A stretch of DNA of 64,000 bases from Candidatus Avelusimicrobium pullicaecorum (GCA_944322825.1 CALUQD010000002.1:42608-106607); one strand, 5' to 3'. Counted from the first letter of the stretch, positions 8,456 to 16,592 are shown. Translations and numbers: made by a program. Notes: generated by a model from the letters alone, not told the origin.

Positions 8456-9167
8456 TTTTCAAAAATATCTCGGCAAAATCCGTCACGCCAAAATGCGCCA
8501 TCACTTCCTGCGGCGCACCGGAAGCCAGCATCCGCCCGCCGCTAAGCACGTGCACCTGGCCGCAGCGGCCGGCTTCGTCCATATAGGACGTACTGACGAT
8601 AACCGTCATTTCTTTCCCGGCAAAACCGTATACCAAATCCCACAATTCCTGCCGGCTGACGGGGTCCACCCCGATGGTGGGTTCATCCAACAACAACAGT
8701 TTGGGGCGGTTTAACAGCACGCACATCAGCCCCAATTTTTTATACATTCCGCCCGACAGTTTGCCGGCGGGACGCTCTGTAAACGGGGTCATCCCCGTAG
8801 CATACAGCAGTTCCTCGGCGCGGCGTTCAAAAGGGGCTTGCGGCAAATCGTACAAATCGCGGAAAAATTCCAAATGTTCCCGGCACGTCAAATCGGGGTA
8901 GAGGCTGGGCTCCTGCGGGAAATACCCCGTTACGCGTTTGACGTCCGCGGCGGACAACGGCTGCCCGTTCTCGTCATACGCCACGCTCCCTTCGTCCGGC
9001 TGCAAAAGCCCGGCCAGCACGCGGATGAGCGTTGTTTTGCCGGCGCCGTTTGGGCCGATAATGCCGTGCACCTGCCCCGCGCCGAACCCCGCGCTGACCT
9101 GCCTAAGCGCCTGCGCGCGGCCCATTTTTTTGCTTACTTGGCGGACGTCGGCGCGCAAGGCGGGCAT
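8448..9167 (-). CDS. ABC transporter ATPase, degenerate half (YbhF N-terminal-half-like)
   Basis: 239-residue ATPase. Walker A GPNGAGKTT is at residues 38-46, signature LSGGMYKK, and Walker B LLLLDEP. The position of the catalytic switch His is Ser: the segment reads VSTSYMDEAGRC instead of the usual TTHxxDEA. From memory the N-terminal half of E. coli YbhF has the same STSYLDEA substitution. This would therefore be the degenerate site of an asymmetric ATPase heterodimer, and not a damaged gene. The start has SD GGAGG overlapping the hlyD stop. Confidence 0.9.
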   Translation of the reverse strand: MPALRADVRQVSKKMGRAQALRQVSAGFGAGQVHGIIGPNGAGKTTLIRVLAGLLQPDEGSVAYDENGQPLSAADVKRVTGYFPQEPSLYPDLTCREHLEFFRDLYDLPQAPFERRAEELLYATGMTPFTERPAGKLSGGMYKKLGLMCVLLNRPKLLLLDEPTIGVDPVSRQELWDLVYGFAGKEMTVIVSTSYMDEAGRCGQVHVLSGGRMLASGAPQEVMAHFGVTDFAEIFLKNE

Positions 9168-9168
9168 A

Positions 9169-9900
9169 TTATCTAGCCTCCGGGAATTTCACTTCCACCG
9201 TCATCCCCGATTTAAGCGTGCGGGCCGCATCGTTGTGAAAGCGCGTTTTAACGCCGTATACCAGCCGTTCGCGCTCGCGGCGGGTTTGCACGTTTTTGGG
9301 GGTAAATTCGGCTTCGTCGCTGATGCTCAAAATCGTTCCCTGGAACGTTTGGCCCGTTTCGGGCAGCAAGGCGGTTACGTTATCCCCCACCGCCAGGCGG
9401 GCCAGCAAATCGTGTTCCACATACACCCACACGTCCACCTCGGCCATATCGGCCACGGTTACGAGCTTGCGTCCGGCGGCGATAAATTCCCCCGGCTCGT
9501 AGTACTTATAAAGTACCTTGCCCGAAAGGGGGCTGGTGATGTCGCACCAGCTTTCGTACAGGGCGGCTTGATCGCTTTGATGCTTTTTCAAGTCGTAATT
9601 TTCGCGCGAACCGGCGGTGGTTTTTAACAGCGTATCGGCGCGTTTAAATTCTTTTTGGGCGATGGCGGCTTTCAGGCGCGTATCGCGGCAGTCCAGGCGG
9701 GCGAGCACTTCGCCCTTTTCCACGGGGCTTCCTTCCTGTACGTTTAGCTCGCTAATCGTGTCGGACAGGCGGCTGGGCACATCCACTTCCACCGCTTCCA
9801 CCACGCCGCTGTACGCAAACGGGGTGCGCCGCAGGAACAAAAGCCCCACGATGACTAGGATAATTAAAATAACGGCTGCAACAGAAATTAATTTTTTCAT
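9169..9900 (-). CDS. HlyD/YbhG-type membrane fusion protein
   Basis: Periplasmic adaptor, 243 residues, linking the ABC permeases to the TolC-like channel. One N-terminal membrane anchor (residues about 4-24) is followed by the lipoyl half-motif (VPSRLSDTISELNVQEGSPV, KGEVLARLD), a short helical hairpin of about 50 residues, the second lipoyl half (DITSPLSGKVLY) and a beta-barrel domain. It is shorter than typical YbhG (about 330 residues) because the hairpin is short, so the periplasmic reach may be made up by the channel. It lies 8 bp downstream of the tolC-like gene. Confidence 0.9.
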   Translation of the reverse strand: MKKLISVAAVILIILVIVGLLFLRRTPFAYSGVVEAVEVDVPSRLSDTISELNVQEGSPVEKGEVLARLDCRDTRLKAAIAQKEFKRADTLLKTTAGSRENYDLKKHQSDQAALYESWCDITSPLSGKVLYKYYEPGEFIAAGRKLVTVADMAEVDVWVYVEHDLLARLAVGDNVTALLPETGQTFQGTILSISDEAEFTPKNVQTRRERERLVYGVKTRFHNDAARTLKSGMTVEVKFPEAR

Positions 9901-9907
9901 AAATCAC

Positions 9908-11239
9908 CTATTTCCCTAAACTGTCCAATACGGCCAAGCCGTTCAGACGGCGGATATTGAGTTCGTTTAACATAATCCGGCTTTGCAAAGCGGAGAGGTT
10001 GGCGTCGTCCACTTCCAAAAACGTCACGGCGCCGGCGTTATACGCCTGGTACGTCAAATCGGCGGACTGAGAAGATTTCTCCGCCAACCGCCGGGCCAAA
10101 CCGCTTTCTATATCCAGTGCGCCCAGCGAATCTTTGGCCGACAGGAAAAGCGCTTTTAGCGCTTCCTGCGTTTCGTGCTTTTGTTCGCGCGCGGCGTCGG
10201 CGGCCCGTTCTTTAGCCTGGGCCTGGCTGCGGTTCTTTTTCCCTTCAAACAAGGGCAGGCGCAGGGAAAGCCCCGCTTTGCCCAAGAAAACGTCCTCTTG
10301 GATGGGCCCGTTGGGATATTGCGCGTATGCGCCGGCGCTTACTCCCACCCGCGGCCACACGGCGGCCGCATAGCCGCGCGCGGCGTATTCGTACGATTTA
10401 ATCACCCCATCGTACGCGGCCAGACGCGGGGTATCTTCATCAAAAGTCAGTTGGGCAAACGGTGCGAATTGCCGCACCGTTTGGGCGGGGTCGTCGGCGC
10501 GGATGACGGCGGAAGTATTCCCTTCCAGTTTTTCGCGCACGCGCCAGTCCAACGGGTAGTGCGGGTCAATGCCAAAATCGGTTCCTGTCAGCTTGAAAAG
10601 TTCGCGCAAATCGCGCGCCAGTTCGGCGCGGGCGGCGCTGGCGTCCACGGCGGCGCGAAGGGCTTGCTTCTCGGCCAACAGCACATCGCGGCGGCTTTTG
10701 GCCCCCGCCTGATACGCCGACTGTACATCCGCCAACTGCTTGCGGGCTACTTTTAATTGTTCAGACAGCAAAAACAAATTTTCCAAATCGCGCTGGATGG
10801 AAAAATACGCCTGGCGCACCTGCAAAAGCGCCTGTTTGCGGGCCAAGTCGTACTCGGCCAATTTGCTTTGATACGCTTCCTGCGCGCTTTTGGCGGCAGA
10901 GGAACGCGCGCCGTTGTCAAACAACACATATTCCAGCGTCGGCCCGACGGAATAGCCCCATTCGCTGCCGAACTCAAACAGCTGCGGCCCTACTTGCATC
11001 TGCGGCACTTCCGAGGTCCAGCTGCCCGCCGCGTCCAAATATAAAGACGGATACAAATTGCCCCGCGTGCTCTCGTACGCGGCTTGGGCCGAAGCGGCCT
11101 GCGCCTGCGCCGCTTTGACCGCCGGCGAAAATTCCAGCGCGGCCGACTCGCACGCGCGGAGCGGCAACTCTTTCACCTCGGCCGCCCACACCCCTGCACT
11201 GGCACATAAGATTAAAAAGACCCCCAGGCACTTTTTCAT
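9908..11239 (-). CDS. TolC-family outer membrane efflux channel
   Basis: 443-residue outer membrane factor. A signal peptide (MKKCLGVFLILCASAGVWA) precedes two repeats of the OEP domain rich in long Ala/Gln/Lys/Glu helices; YPSLYLDAAGSW and WPRVGVSAGAYAQYP mark the two beta-strand blocks. It would trimerise into the exit duct of the pump. Translation is coupled to the regulator: its ATG overlaps the tetR stop (ATGA at 11236-11239), with a GGGGGG Shine-Dalgarno inside tetR. A dedicated channel gene inside the operon suggests a self-contained pump. Confidence 0.93.
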   Translation of the reverse strand: MKKCLGVFLILCASAGVWAAEVKELPLRACESAALEFSPAVKAAQAQAASAQAAYESTRGNLYPSLYLDAAGSWTSEVPQMQVGPQLFEFGSEWGYSVGPTLEYVLFDNGARSSAAKSAQEAYQSKLAEYDLARKQALLQVRQAYFSIQRDLENLFLLSEQLKVARKQLADVQSAYQAGAKSRRDVLLAEKQALRAAVDASAARAELARDLRELFKLTGTDFGIDPHYPLDWRVREKLEGNTSAVIRADDPAQTVRQFAPFAQLTFDEDTPRLAAYDGVIKSYEYAARGYAAAVWPRVGVSAGAYAQYPNGPIQEDVFLGKAGLSLRLPLFEGKKNRSQAQAKERAADAAREQKHETQEALKALFLSAKDSLGALDIESGLARRLAEKSSQSADLTYQAYNAGAVTFLEVDDANLSALQSRIMLNELNIRRLNGLAVLDSLGK

Positions 11240-11868
11240 TTTCCCCCCTTAAAGACGGCATTAACCAATACTTTAATTCGTTCCTCGGCGCCTTTGTCCG
11301 AAAACAACGCCGTTACCGACGGGCGCACACGCCCCTTCCACGGCAGCGGCACCCGTTCGTCCAACCCGGCCACCAACTGCGGGAACACCACCGGCACCGC
11401 CAGCACCAAAGCGGCGTTGGCGGCGTCTTTTAAAACCAACCCTCCTTCTTTTTCGGCCCGTTCCAGTTGGGCCAAAAGCAGGGAAATATGGTGCGTAAAA
11501 TTGCGGCCGATAAAATCAATAATTTTGGCGTTGCCGCTGAACACATCCCCCGCCAGCGAAGAAAGCATCCGGCGGTTTTCGCGCACAAAGCGTTGAATGG
11601 CCAACAGAATGCTCAGTACATTTTCCCGCGCGGACTGTTTTTCCGACACTTCCAAACGGATATTTTTCATCAAAGTTTCGTACAGGCTGCTTAACAAAGC
11701 CTGGTCGAAATTGTCTTTATTGGTAAAGTAATAATGAAACATCCCCAAATTCACCCGGCTCCGCGCGCACACTTCCCGCACGGTAAACCCGCCCAGCCCT
11801 TTAGCCCGGGCCAGCTGTATGCCCGCACGCAGCAGTTTTTCATCGTTTCCGGCAGCAGTCCTTCCCAT
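11236..11868 (-). CDS. TetR-family regulator of the exporter operon
   Basis: 210 residues from the ATG at 11868. That start is chosen over an in-frame extension further upstream because AAAGGAG lies 6 nt before it and because the promoter described at 11900-11928 would lie inside the longer reading frame. The N-terminal helix-turn-helix includes GFTVREVCARSRVNLGMFHYYF, typical of TetR. The C-terminal ligand domain is unremarkable. As first gene of its operon it probably represses itself and the pump until a substrate binds. CecR plays this role for E. coli ybhGFSR (family knowledge). Confidence 0.92.
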   Translation of the reverse strand: MGRTAAGNDEKLLRAGIQLARAKGLGGFTVREVCARSRVNLGMFHYYFTNKDNFDQALLSSLYETLMKNIRLEVSEKQSARENVLSILLAIQRFVRENRRMLSSLAGDVFSGNAKIIDFIGRNFTHHISLLLAQLERAEKEGGLVLKDAANAALVLAVPVVFPQLVAGLDERVPLPWKGRVRPSVTALFSDKGAEERIKVLVNAVFKGGK

Positions 11869-11899
11869 AAGCGCTCCTTTCTTACACACTTGTATAAAA

Positions 11900-11917
11900 A
11901 TTATACGAGCGTATAAT
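11900..11917. promoter_or_regulatory. Palindromic operator, probable TetR binding site
   Basis: Perfect inverted repeat ATTATACG-AG-CGTATAAT. It covers the -10 and the adjacent half of the spacer of the promoter, so a bound dimer would exclude RNA polymerase. That it is the site of the adjacent TetR protein is inferred from position. Confidence 0.75.
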
Positions 11918-11928
11918 AATTTTGTCAA
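11900..11928 (-). promoter_or_regulatory. Consensus sigma-70 promoter of the exporter operon
   Basis: Read on the minus strand: TTGACA (11923-11928), 17-nt spacer, TATAAT (11900-11905), a perfect consensus. The start of transcription should fall about 25 nt upstream of the tetR ATG. Such a strong promoter in front of a repressor gene suggests that output is limited by repression. Confidence 0.88.
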
Positions 11929-11974
11929 GCCTTCTTTTATATTACTCCGGATTCCGACTAGTCCGAAAAACAAC

Positions 11975-12003
11975 AAGACAAATGCCACGCATTAAACTAT
12001 ACT
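11975..12003 (+). promoter_or_regulatory. Probable promoter of the thioredoxin gene
   Basis: AAGACA (11975-11980), 17-nt spacer, TATACT (11998-12003), with SD GGGG and ATG at 12020. It faces away from the tetR promoter. No shared operator is obvious. Confidence 0.5.
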
Positions 12004-12019
12004 TATACAAGGGGAATAT

Positions 12020-12343
12020 ATGGATACAAAATTAACGGTAACAAAAGCGTCTTTTGAAGCAGCCTATAAAAAATTTGAACGGGCGGAAATGGTGGAATTT
12101 GCGGCTTCGTGGTGCCCGCACTGCCATCATATGCAGGCGCTGATAGACAAATTGGCGAAAGACTACCAGGATAAAATCGCTTTTTTAGTGATAGATGTAG
12201 AGCAGGCGCCTGCGGTGGCGCGCAAATTTGGCGTAAGCGGGGTGCCGTCTTTCGTGTTTGTAAAGGAAGGGCAAATTGTGCACCGAATGGCGGGCGTATT
12301 TTCCGAAGCGGATTTGCGCAAACACTTGGACAGTTTGCTTTAA
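12020..12343 (+). CDS. Thioredoxin-like protein with a CPHC active site
   Basis: 107-residue cytoplasmic thioredoxin fold with no signal peptide. The redox pair is C32-P-H-C35 in ASWCPHC, and the cis-Pro loop GVPSFVFV is present. Classical thioredoxin has CGPC; CPHC is the DsbA dipeptide and normally gives a more oxidising potential (family knowledge). It is monocistronic, divergent from tetR and followed by its own terminator. It may be a general reductase or a specialised partner; sequence alone does not tell. Confidence 0.85.
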   Translation: MDTKLTVTKASFEAAYKKFERAEMVEFAASWCPHCHHMQALIDKLAKDYQDKIAFLVIDVEQAPAVARKFGVSGVPSFVFVKEGQIVHRMAGVFSEADLRKHLDSLL

Positions 12344-12378
12344 AAAAATAACAGGATTAAAAATATAACGCCAAACAC

Positions 12379-12401
12379 AAAACCGGATTTAATCCGGTTT
12401 T
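12379..12401 (+). terminator. Intrinsic terminator after the thioredoxin gene
   Basis: AAAACCGGATT / AATCCGGTTTT, an 11-bp inverted repeat with an A/T-rich centre. It can act in both directions between trx and the convergent cinA. Confidence 0.75.
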
Positions 12402-12438
12402 AAAACGTTACGAATCTTTTCCTCCGCTTAGCGGCGCT

Positions 12439-13680
12439 TTACTTAGCCGTGTTACGTTCCATTTCCGCCAACAGCAGCTGCAACGCTTTTACCGACGACC
12501 GCCCGATGTTGCGCTCGCGCGTGTGGGAAAACACAAATTTTTGCGCCTTCGCCCCGTGCGGCCCGGCCACGCCAATCCATACGGTGCCGACGGGTTTTTC
12601 GGGCGTGCCGCCGTCCGGCCCGGCTACGCCGGTGGTGGACACCGCCCACTGCGCCCCCGTCACCCGCCGCGCGCCTTGCGCCATTTGCACGGCTACGGCC
12701 TCGCTGACGGCGCCGTATTTTTCCAAATCTTCTGCGCGTACGCCCAGCACATTCTTTTTTACCTCATCGGAATACGCCACTATACCGCCCAAAAAGTAAG
12801 CCGACGCGCCGGGAACCGACGTAATCAAATGCGCAATGTTTCCCCCCGTGCAGCTTTCAGCACAGGCCACGGTTTGCCCTGTTTGGCGCAAGCGGCGGGC
12901 GATATCTTCTTCCGTCGTTTGGCCTTGTTGTTCTTCGTACGGAAGGCCGGTCAGTTCTTTAAGCAAGGTTTCAAAATAGGGGTTCAATCGCTCTACGGCT
13001 TCATCTTTGGCGGTTAAGCGTAAACGCACAAATCCCGCAGACGGCAAATAAGCCAGCGACATATGAAACGGGAGTTTTTTTTCAAAATCAGCCAGCTTCA
13101 TCGCCAGTTCGGCTTCCGGGATGTCGTACACGATCACCATTCGGTAGCGCAGCAAAAGCCCGTGAAACTTTGCTTTTAACCGCGGCAAAACTTCCGCCGG
13201 GAACAAGTATTCCGTTTCAAACGGAACACCCGGCAGGGATACCAACACTTTGCCGTCTTTTTCAAACCACATTCCACTGGCGGTTCCTTTTAAATTGCGA
13301 AGCGGCACGCACGCCTTGGGCAGCCAGGCTTGGGATTTATTATAATCGTTCAAGCGTTTGGGGTCGGCGGCAAAAATTTCTTCCAACCACGCGTATACCT
13401 GCGGGTTAAAAGCCAACTCCGTGCCGAAATAATCCGCCAATACCTTTTTGGTTAAATCGTCCTTCGTAGGGCCCAGCCCGCCGGTTACAAACACGGCATC
13501 GGCTTGGCGCAGGGCTTCGTCCACGGCGTGCCGGATGGCGTCTTTTTCGTCGGACACGGAACGCATTTGCACCGTTTGTGCCCCCAGCTTAGCCAACTCC
13601 CGCGCCATAAAGCGGGAATTGGTATCCAAAATTTGTCCAAGTAAAATTTCATCCCCAATGGTCAGAATAGCGGCTTTCAT
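12439..13680 (-). CDS. cinA: CinA family protein (nicotinamide-nucleotide amidohydrolase with COG1058 domain)
   Basis: 413 residues from ATG 13680, which has GGAGG in front; in-frame sequence upstream of it is not family-like. Residues 1-170 are the molybdopterin-binding-like domain (AAILTIGDEILLGQILDTN, VFVTGGLGPTKDDLT). The C-terminal 160 residues are the PncC amidohydrolase domain, with ACAESCTGGNIAHLIT, VVAYSDEVK-like GGIVAYSDEVKKNVLGV and STTGVAGPDGGT. The enzyme deamidates nicotinamide mononucleotide in NAD salvage. A divergent promoter region separates it from adh. Confidence 0.93.
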   Translation of the reverse strand: MKAAILTIGDEILLGQILDTNSRFMARELAKLGAQTVQMRSVSDEKDAIRHAVDEALRQADAVFVTGGLGPTKDDLTKKVLADYFGTELAFNPQVYAWLEEIFAADPKRLNDYNKSQAWLPKACVPLRNLKGTASGMWFEKDGKVLVSLPGVPFETEYLFPAEVLPRLKAKFHGLLLRYRMVIVYDIPEAELAMKLADFEKKLPFHMSLAYLPSAGFVRLRLTAKDEAVERLNPYFETLLKELTGLPYEEQQGQTTEEDIARRLRQTGQTVACAESCTGGNIAHLITSVPGASAYFLGGIVAYSDEVKKNVLGVRAEDLEKYGAVSEAVAVQMAQGARRVTGAQWAVSTTGVAGPDGGTPEKPVGTVWIGVAGPHGAKAQKFVFSHTRERNIGRSSVKALQLLLAEMERNTAK

Positions 13681-13751
13681 CGTTTCCTCCGGCACAGGCA
13701 CCGGACAGTCCTTTTGGGGGCCGATTGCGGGCCTGGGTATGGATATTTTAT

Positions 13752-13790
13752 CACTTTTCTTGTCCCAAAAGCGGAAAAGTGTTATATAAT
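13752..13790 (+). promoter_or_regulatory. Probable adh promoter with an inverted repeat between -35 and -10
   Basis: TATAAT at 13785-13790 with a possible -35 TTGTCC at 13760-13765 (19-nt spacer, longer than ideal). Inverted-repeat arms CACTTTTC (13752-13759) and GAAAAGTG (13774-13781) have centres 22 bp apart, about two helical turns, as expected for a dimeric regulator. The ATG at 13822 has SD AAGGAG. Confidence 0.5.
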
Positions 13791-13821
13791 AAACTTCTAT
13801 TAACGGTTGAAGGAGAACGCT

Positions 13822-15006
13822 ATGCGGGACTTTACTTTTTATGCTCCGACGGAAATTATGTTTGGCTCCCACGCCGAAGAACGCGCCGGGAGCGCCATCC
13901 AAAAATACGGCGGCACGCGCGTGCTGGTGCTATACGGCGGGAAAAGCGCCGCCAAAAGCGGCCTGCTGGCGCGGGTAGAAAAATCGCTGTTGGACGCAGG
14001 ATTATCCGTTAAACTCCTAGGCGGCGTGCAGCCCAACCCCACCCTGTCGTTTGCCCGCCAAGGCATACAGACGGCCCGAGAGATGGGGGCCGATTTTGTG
14101 TTGGCCATCGGCGGCGGCAGCGTGATTGACACGGCCAAAGCCGTAGCCATCGGCGCCGCCAACCCGCGCACGGATATTTGGGATTACTGGCTGGGCAAAG
14201 AAAGCGTCACCCGGGCCCTGCCCGTGGGATGCGTGTTGACCCTTTCCGCCGCCGGCAGCGAAACGAGCGACTCCGCCGTGCTGACCGACGATTCCCGCAA
14301 GGACAAGCGCGGCCTCAACACGCCCTTTAACCGCCCGCGCTTTGCGCTGATGAACCCGGAATTGACGTTTACCCTTTCCCCCAAACAAATTGCCTGCGGC
14401 GTAACCGATATTTTAATGCACACGCTGGACCGCTATTTTACCCCGATGCAGGGCAACGAACTGACCGACGCGCTGGCCGAAGCGCTGATGCGCACGGTCA
14501 TACACTACGGGCCTATGGCTGTGCAAAATCCGGCCGATTATCAAGCCCAAAGCGAACTGATGTGGGCGGGCAGTCTTTCGCACAACAACCTAACGGGATT
14601 GGGCGCCGAAAAAGAATTTGCCATCCACCAGCTGGGGCACGAACTGAGCGGCCGCTTTGGCGTGGCGCACGGAGAAAGTTTGTCCGCTATGTGGAAAGCC
14701 TGGGCTTTGTATGTGTACAAAGAGGACCCGGCCCGTTTTGCACGCTACGCGTGTAATGTATGGCGGCTGGAAACAATGACCGATATTGATACCGCCGCCC
14801 GCGAAGGGATAGAAACTACCGTGCGGTTTTTTTCCTCGCTGGGAATGCCGGTCAGCCTGCCGCAGCTAATGGGGCGGCCGCTGACCTTTGAAGAACTCCA
14901 CGAACTGGCCGACCGGTGCAGCCGCGGCGGCACCCGCACCCTCAGTAAACTAAAACCGCTGGCCAAAGAAGACATCTTGCGCATTTACGCCGCCGCCAAC
15001 CAATAG
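13822..15006 (+). CDS. Iron-containing alcohol dehydrogenase (butanol dehydrogenase / YqhD type)
   Basis: 394 residues from the ATG with AAGGAG upstream; a TTG 15 nt earlier is less likely. The opening MRDFTFYAPTEIMFG is characteristic of the BDH/YqhD subgroup. The nucleotide-binding GGGSVIDTAKA block is near residue 95. Metal ligands are in GVTDILMHTLDRYF (Asp, His) and in IHQLGHELSGRFGVAHGES (two His). It reduces aldehydes with NADPH, probably ending a fermentation route or detoxifying aldehydes. It is monocistronic. Confidence 0.92.
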   Translation: MRDFTFYAPTEIMFGSHAEERAGSAIQKYGGTRVLVLYGGKSAAKSGLLARVEKSLLDAGLSVKLLGGVQPNPTLSFARQGIQTAREMGADFVLAIGGGSVIDTAKAVAIGAANPRTDIWDYWLGKESVTRALPVGCVLTLSAAGSETSDSAVLTDDSRKDKRGLNTPFNRPRFALMNPELTFTLSPKQIACGVTDILMHTLDRYFTPMQGNELTDALAEALMRTVIHYGPMAVQNPADYQAQSELMWAGSLSHNNLTGLGAEKEFAIHQLGHELSGRFGVAHGESLSAMWKAWALYVYKEDPARFARYACNVWRLETMTDIDTAAREGIETTVRFFSSLGMPVSLPQLMGRPLTFEELHELADRCSRGGTRTLSKLKPLAKEDILRIYAAANQ

Positions 15007-15061
15007 TACGGAAATATACGGAGAAAACCTTTGTTTTTTCGCACTTTTTCTCCGCAAAATG

Positions 15062-15140
15062 TATAATATAGATAGACATCTTAACTTGTGCCGTCCGCCG
15101 GACGCATTTTTCCCGGCGGATTTATTTTGCCCGGCACAGG
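15062..15140 (+). promoter_or_regulatory. Promoter -10 and structured 5' leader of the antiporter gene
   Basis: TATAAT at 15062-15067 implies a leader of about 70 nt. It contains an inner stem, 15094-15101 with 15113-15120 (8 bp, TCCGCCGG/CCGGCGGA). An outer stem pairs 15088-15093 with 15132-15137 (GTGCCG/CGGCAC) across an 11-nt asymmetric bulge. The Shine-Dalgarno AGGAG (15138-15142) abuts the outer stem, so folding could affect initiation. It may be an RNA regulator; no known riboswitch consensus was recognised. Confidence 0.45.
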
Positions 15141-15146
15141 AGCATT

Positions 15147-16463
15147 ATGAAACAGGAACCCATTACCCCTAATCCGCTGGCCCTTATTCCCTTGGCGGTG
15201 TTTTTAGTATCTTATTTGGCCGTATCGCTGGCGGCCGGAGATTTTTACAAAATGCCCATCACTGTGGCCTTTGTCTTGTCCTCCGTGGTAGCTATTTGGA
15301 TGAGCAAAGGTGCCACCCTGCATAACCGCATTGAGCTGTTTTGCAAAGGGGCCGCCAACTCCAACATTATGCTGATGGTACTGATTTTTATCCTGGCAGG
15401 CGCGTTTGCGCAAACAACCAAAGCAATGGGCGCGGTGGATGCAACCGTCAATTTGACGCTGTCTATCCTGCCGGGCAACGTGCTGGCGGCGGGCGTATTT
15501 TTGGCGGCGTGCGTGATATCGGTATCGGTGGGAACATCGGTAGGAACCATTGTGGCGCTCACGCCGGTGGCGGCGGGGCTTTCGGCGCAGACGGGCATTT
15601 CCCCGGCGTTAATGAGTGCGGTAGTGGTCAGCGGGGCAATGTTCGGCGACAACCTTTCTTTCATTTCCGACACCACCATCGTGGCCACCCGCACACAGGG
15701 CTGCAAAATGGCGGATAAATTTAAGACCAATTTCCATATCGTTATGCCGTTTGCCGTTTTGACCACCATTCTGTATATTCTGTTGGGAAGCAGCGCCCAA
15801 AGCTCTTTTGCGGCGGGTGATATTTCGTGGGTAAAAGTGCTGCCGTATTTTATCGTATTGGCCGCCGCAGTGATGGGCGTAAATGTGATGGTGGTGCTTT
15901 TGGGCGGAACGATATTGTGCGGCGTGATAGGGATGCTCACCGGCGCGTTTGACATATGGGGATGGACAACCTCTATGGGGGCCGGCATCAACGGGATGGG
16001 CGAGCTCATCATCGTAACCATTTTAGCAGGCGGAATGCTGGAAATGATCCGCTACAACGGCGGCCTGGCGTGGATTATCCAAAAAATGACGGCCAAAATC
16101 CGCTCGCGCAAAGGGGCCGAACTAAGCATTGCCGGCGTGGTAAGTTTTGCCAACCTCTGCACGGCCAACAACACCATTGCGCTTATTATGGCGGGCCCGA
16201 TTGCCAAAGAAATCGCCCAGCGCTTTCACATTGCGCCCAACCGCGCGGCCAGCCTGCTGGATATTTTTTCGTGCTTTGTACAAGGGATTATCCCCTACGG
16301 CGCACAGCTGTTAATGGCGGCCAGCTTATCGGGTATATCCCCGGTACAGATTATGAAATACCTGTACTATCCGTATTTGCTGGGGGTGAGTGCGCTCTTG
16401 GCCATTTGGCTGGGTTTCCCGCGCAAATACACCGCCCAAACCGATACGCCGATGGAAGCCTAG
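15147..16463 (+). CDS. NhaC-family Na+/H+ antiporter
   Basis: 438-residue polytopic inner-membrane protein with about eleven hydrophobic segments. It contains SVGTSVGTIVALTPVAAGLS and GAMFGDNLSFISDTTIVATRTQGC, the signature region of the NhaC / Na+:H+ antiporter superfamily with the conserved Asp pair. Near the C-terminus, ANNTIALIMAGPIAKEIA repeats the pattern in the second half of the fold. It probably expels Na+ or another cation, or exchanges an amino-acid-like solute; the family includes malate/lactate and amino-acid antiporters. It stands alone behind a structured leader. Confidence 0.85.
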   Translation: MKQEPITPNPLALIPLAVFLVSYLAVSLAAGDFYKMPITVAFVLSSVVAIWMSKGATLHNRIELFCKGAANSNIMLMVLIFILAGAFAQTTKAMGAVDATVNLTLSILPGNVLAAGVFLAACVISVSVGTSVGTIVALTPVAAGLSAQTGISPALMSAVVVSGAMFGDNLSFISDTTIVATRTQGCKMADKFKTNFHIVMPFAVLTTILYILLGSSAQSSFAAGDISWVKVLPYFIVLAAAVMGVNVMVVLLGGTILCGVIGMLTGAFDIWGWTTSMGAGINGMGELIIVTILAGGMLEMIRYNGGLAWIIQKMTAKIRSRKGAELSIAGVVSFANLCTANNTIALIMAGPIAKEIAQRFHIAPNRAASLLDIFSCFVQGIIPYGAQLLMAASLSGISPVQIMKYLYYPYLLGVSALLAIWLGFPRKYTAQTDTPMEA

Positions 16464-16509
16464 TTCCCCGACGCGCAGAATTTTGATAAAATAGAAGAAA
16501 CAGATTTGC

Positions 16510-16581
16510 GCGCTCGTAGTTCAATGGATAGAGCGTCAGCCTCCGAAGCTGGAAATGTGGGTTCGACTCCCGCCGAGCGCA
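16510..16581 (+). tRNA. tRNA-Arg (anticodon CCG)
   Basis: A 72-nt cloverleaf: acceptor GCGCTCG/CGAGCGC, D-arm GTTC/GAGC, anticodon stem TCAGC/GCTGG with loop CTCCGAA (anticodon CCG, reads CGG), T-arm GTGGG TTCGACT CCCGC, discriminator A. CCA is not encoded, so a CCA-adding enzyme is needed. A terminator follows. Confidence 0.95.
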
Positions 16582-16592
16582 TTTCGCTATAC

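Noticed and set aside
11869..11988. Extended TetR start 40 codons upstream
   Set aside because: The extension spans the consensus promoter and operator; ATG 11868 has the good Shine-Dalgarno and the family-typical start.
12421..15006. Search for Rex-type palindromes near adh because rex lies at the right edge
   Set aside because: No TTGTGAA-type inverted repeat was found by eye; the inverted repeat present has a different sequence.
15245..16021. Long minus-strand reading frame opposite the antiporter
   Set aside because: Mirror of a hydrophobic membrane protein; Met/Thr/Pro-rich pattern expected from the complement.
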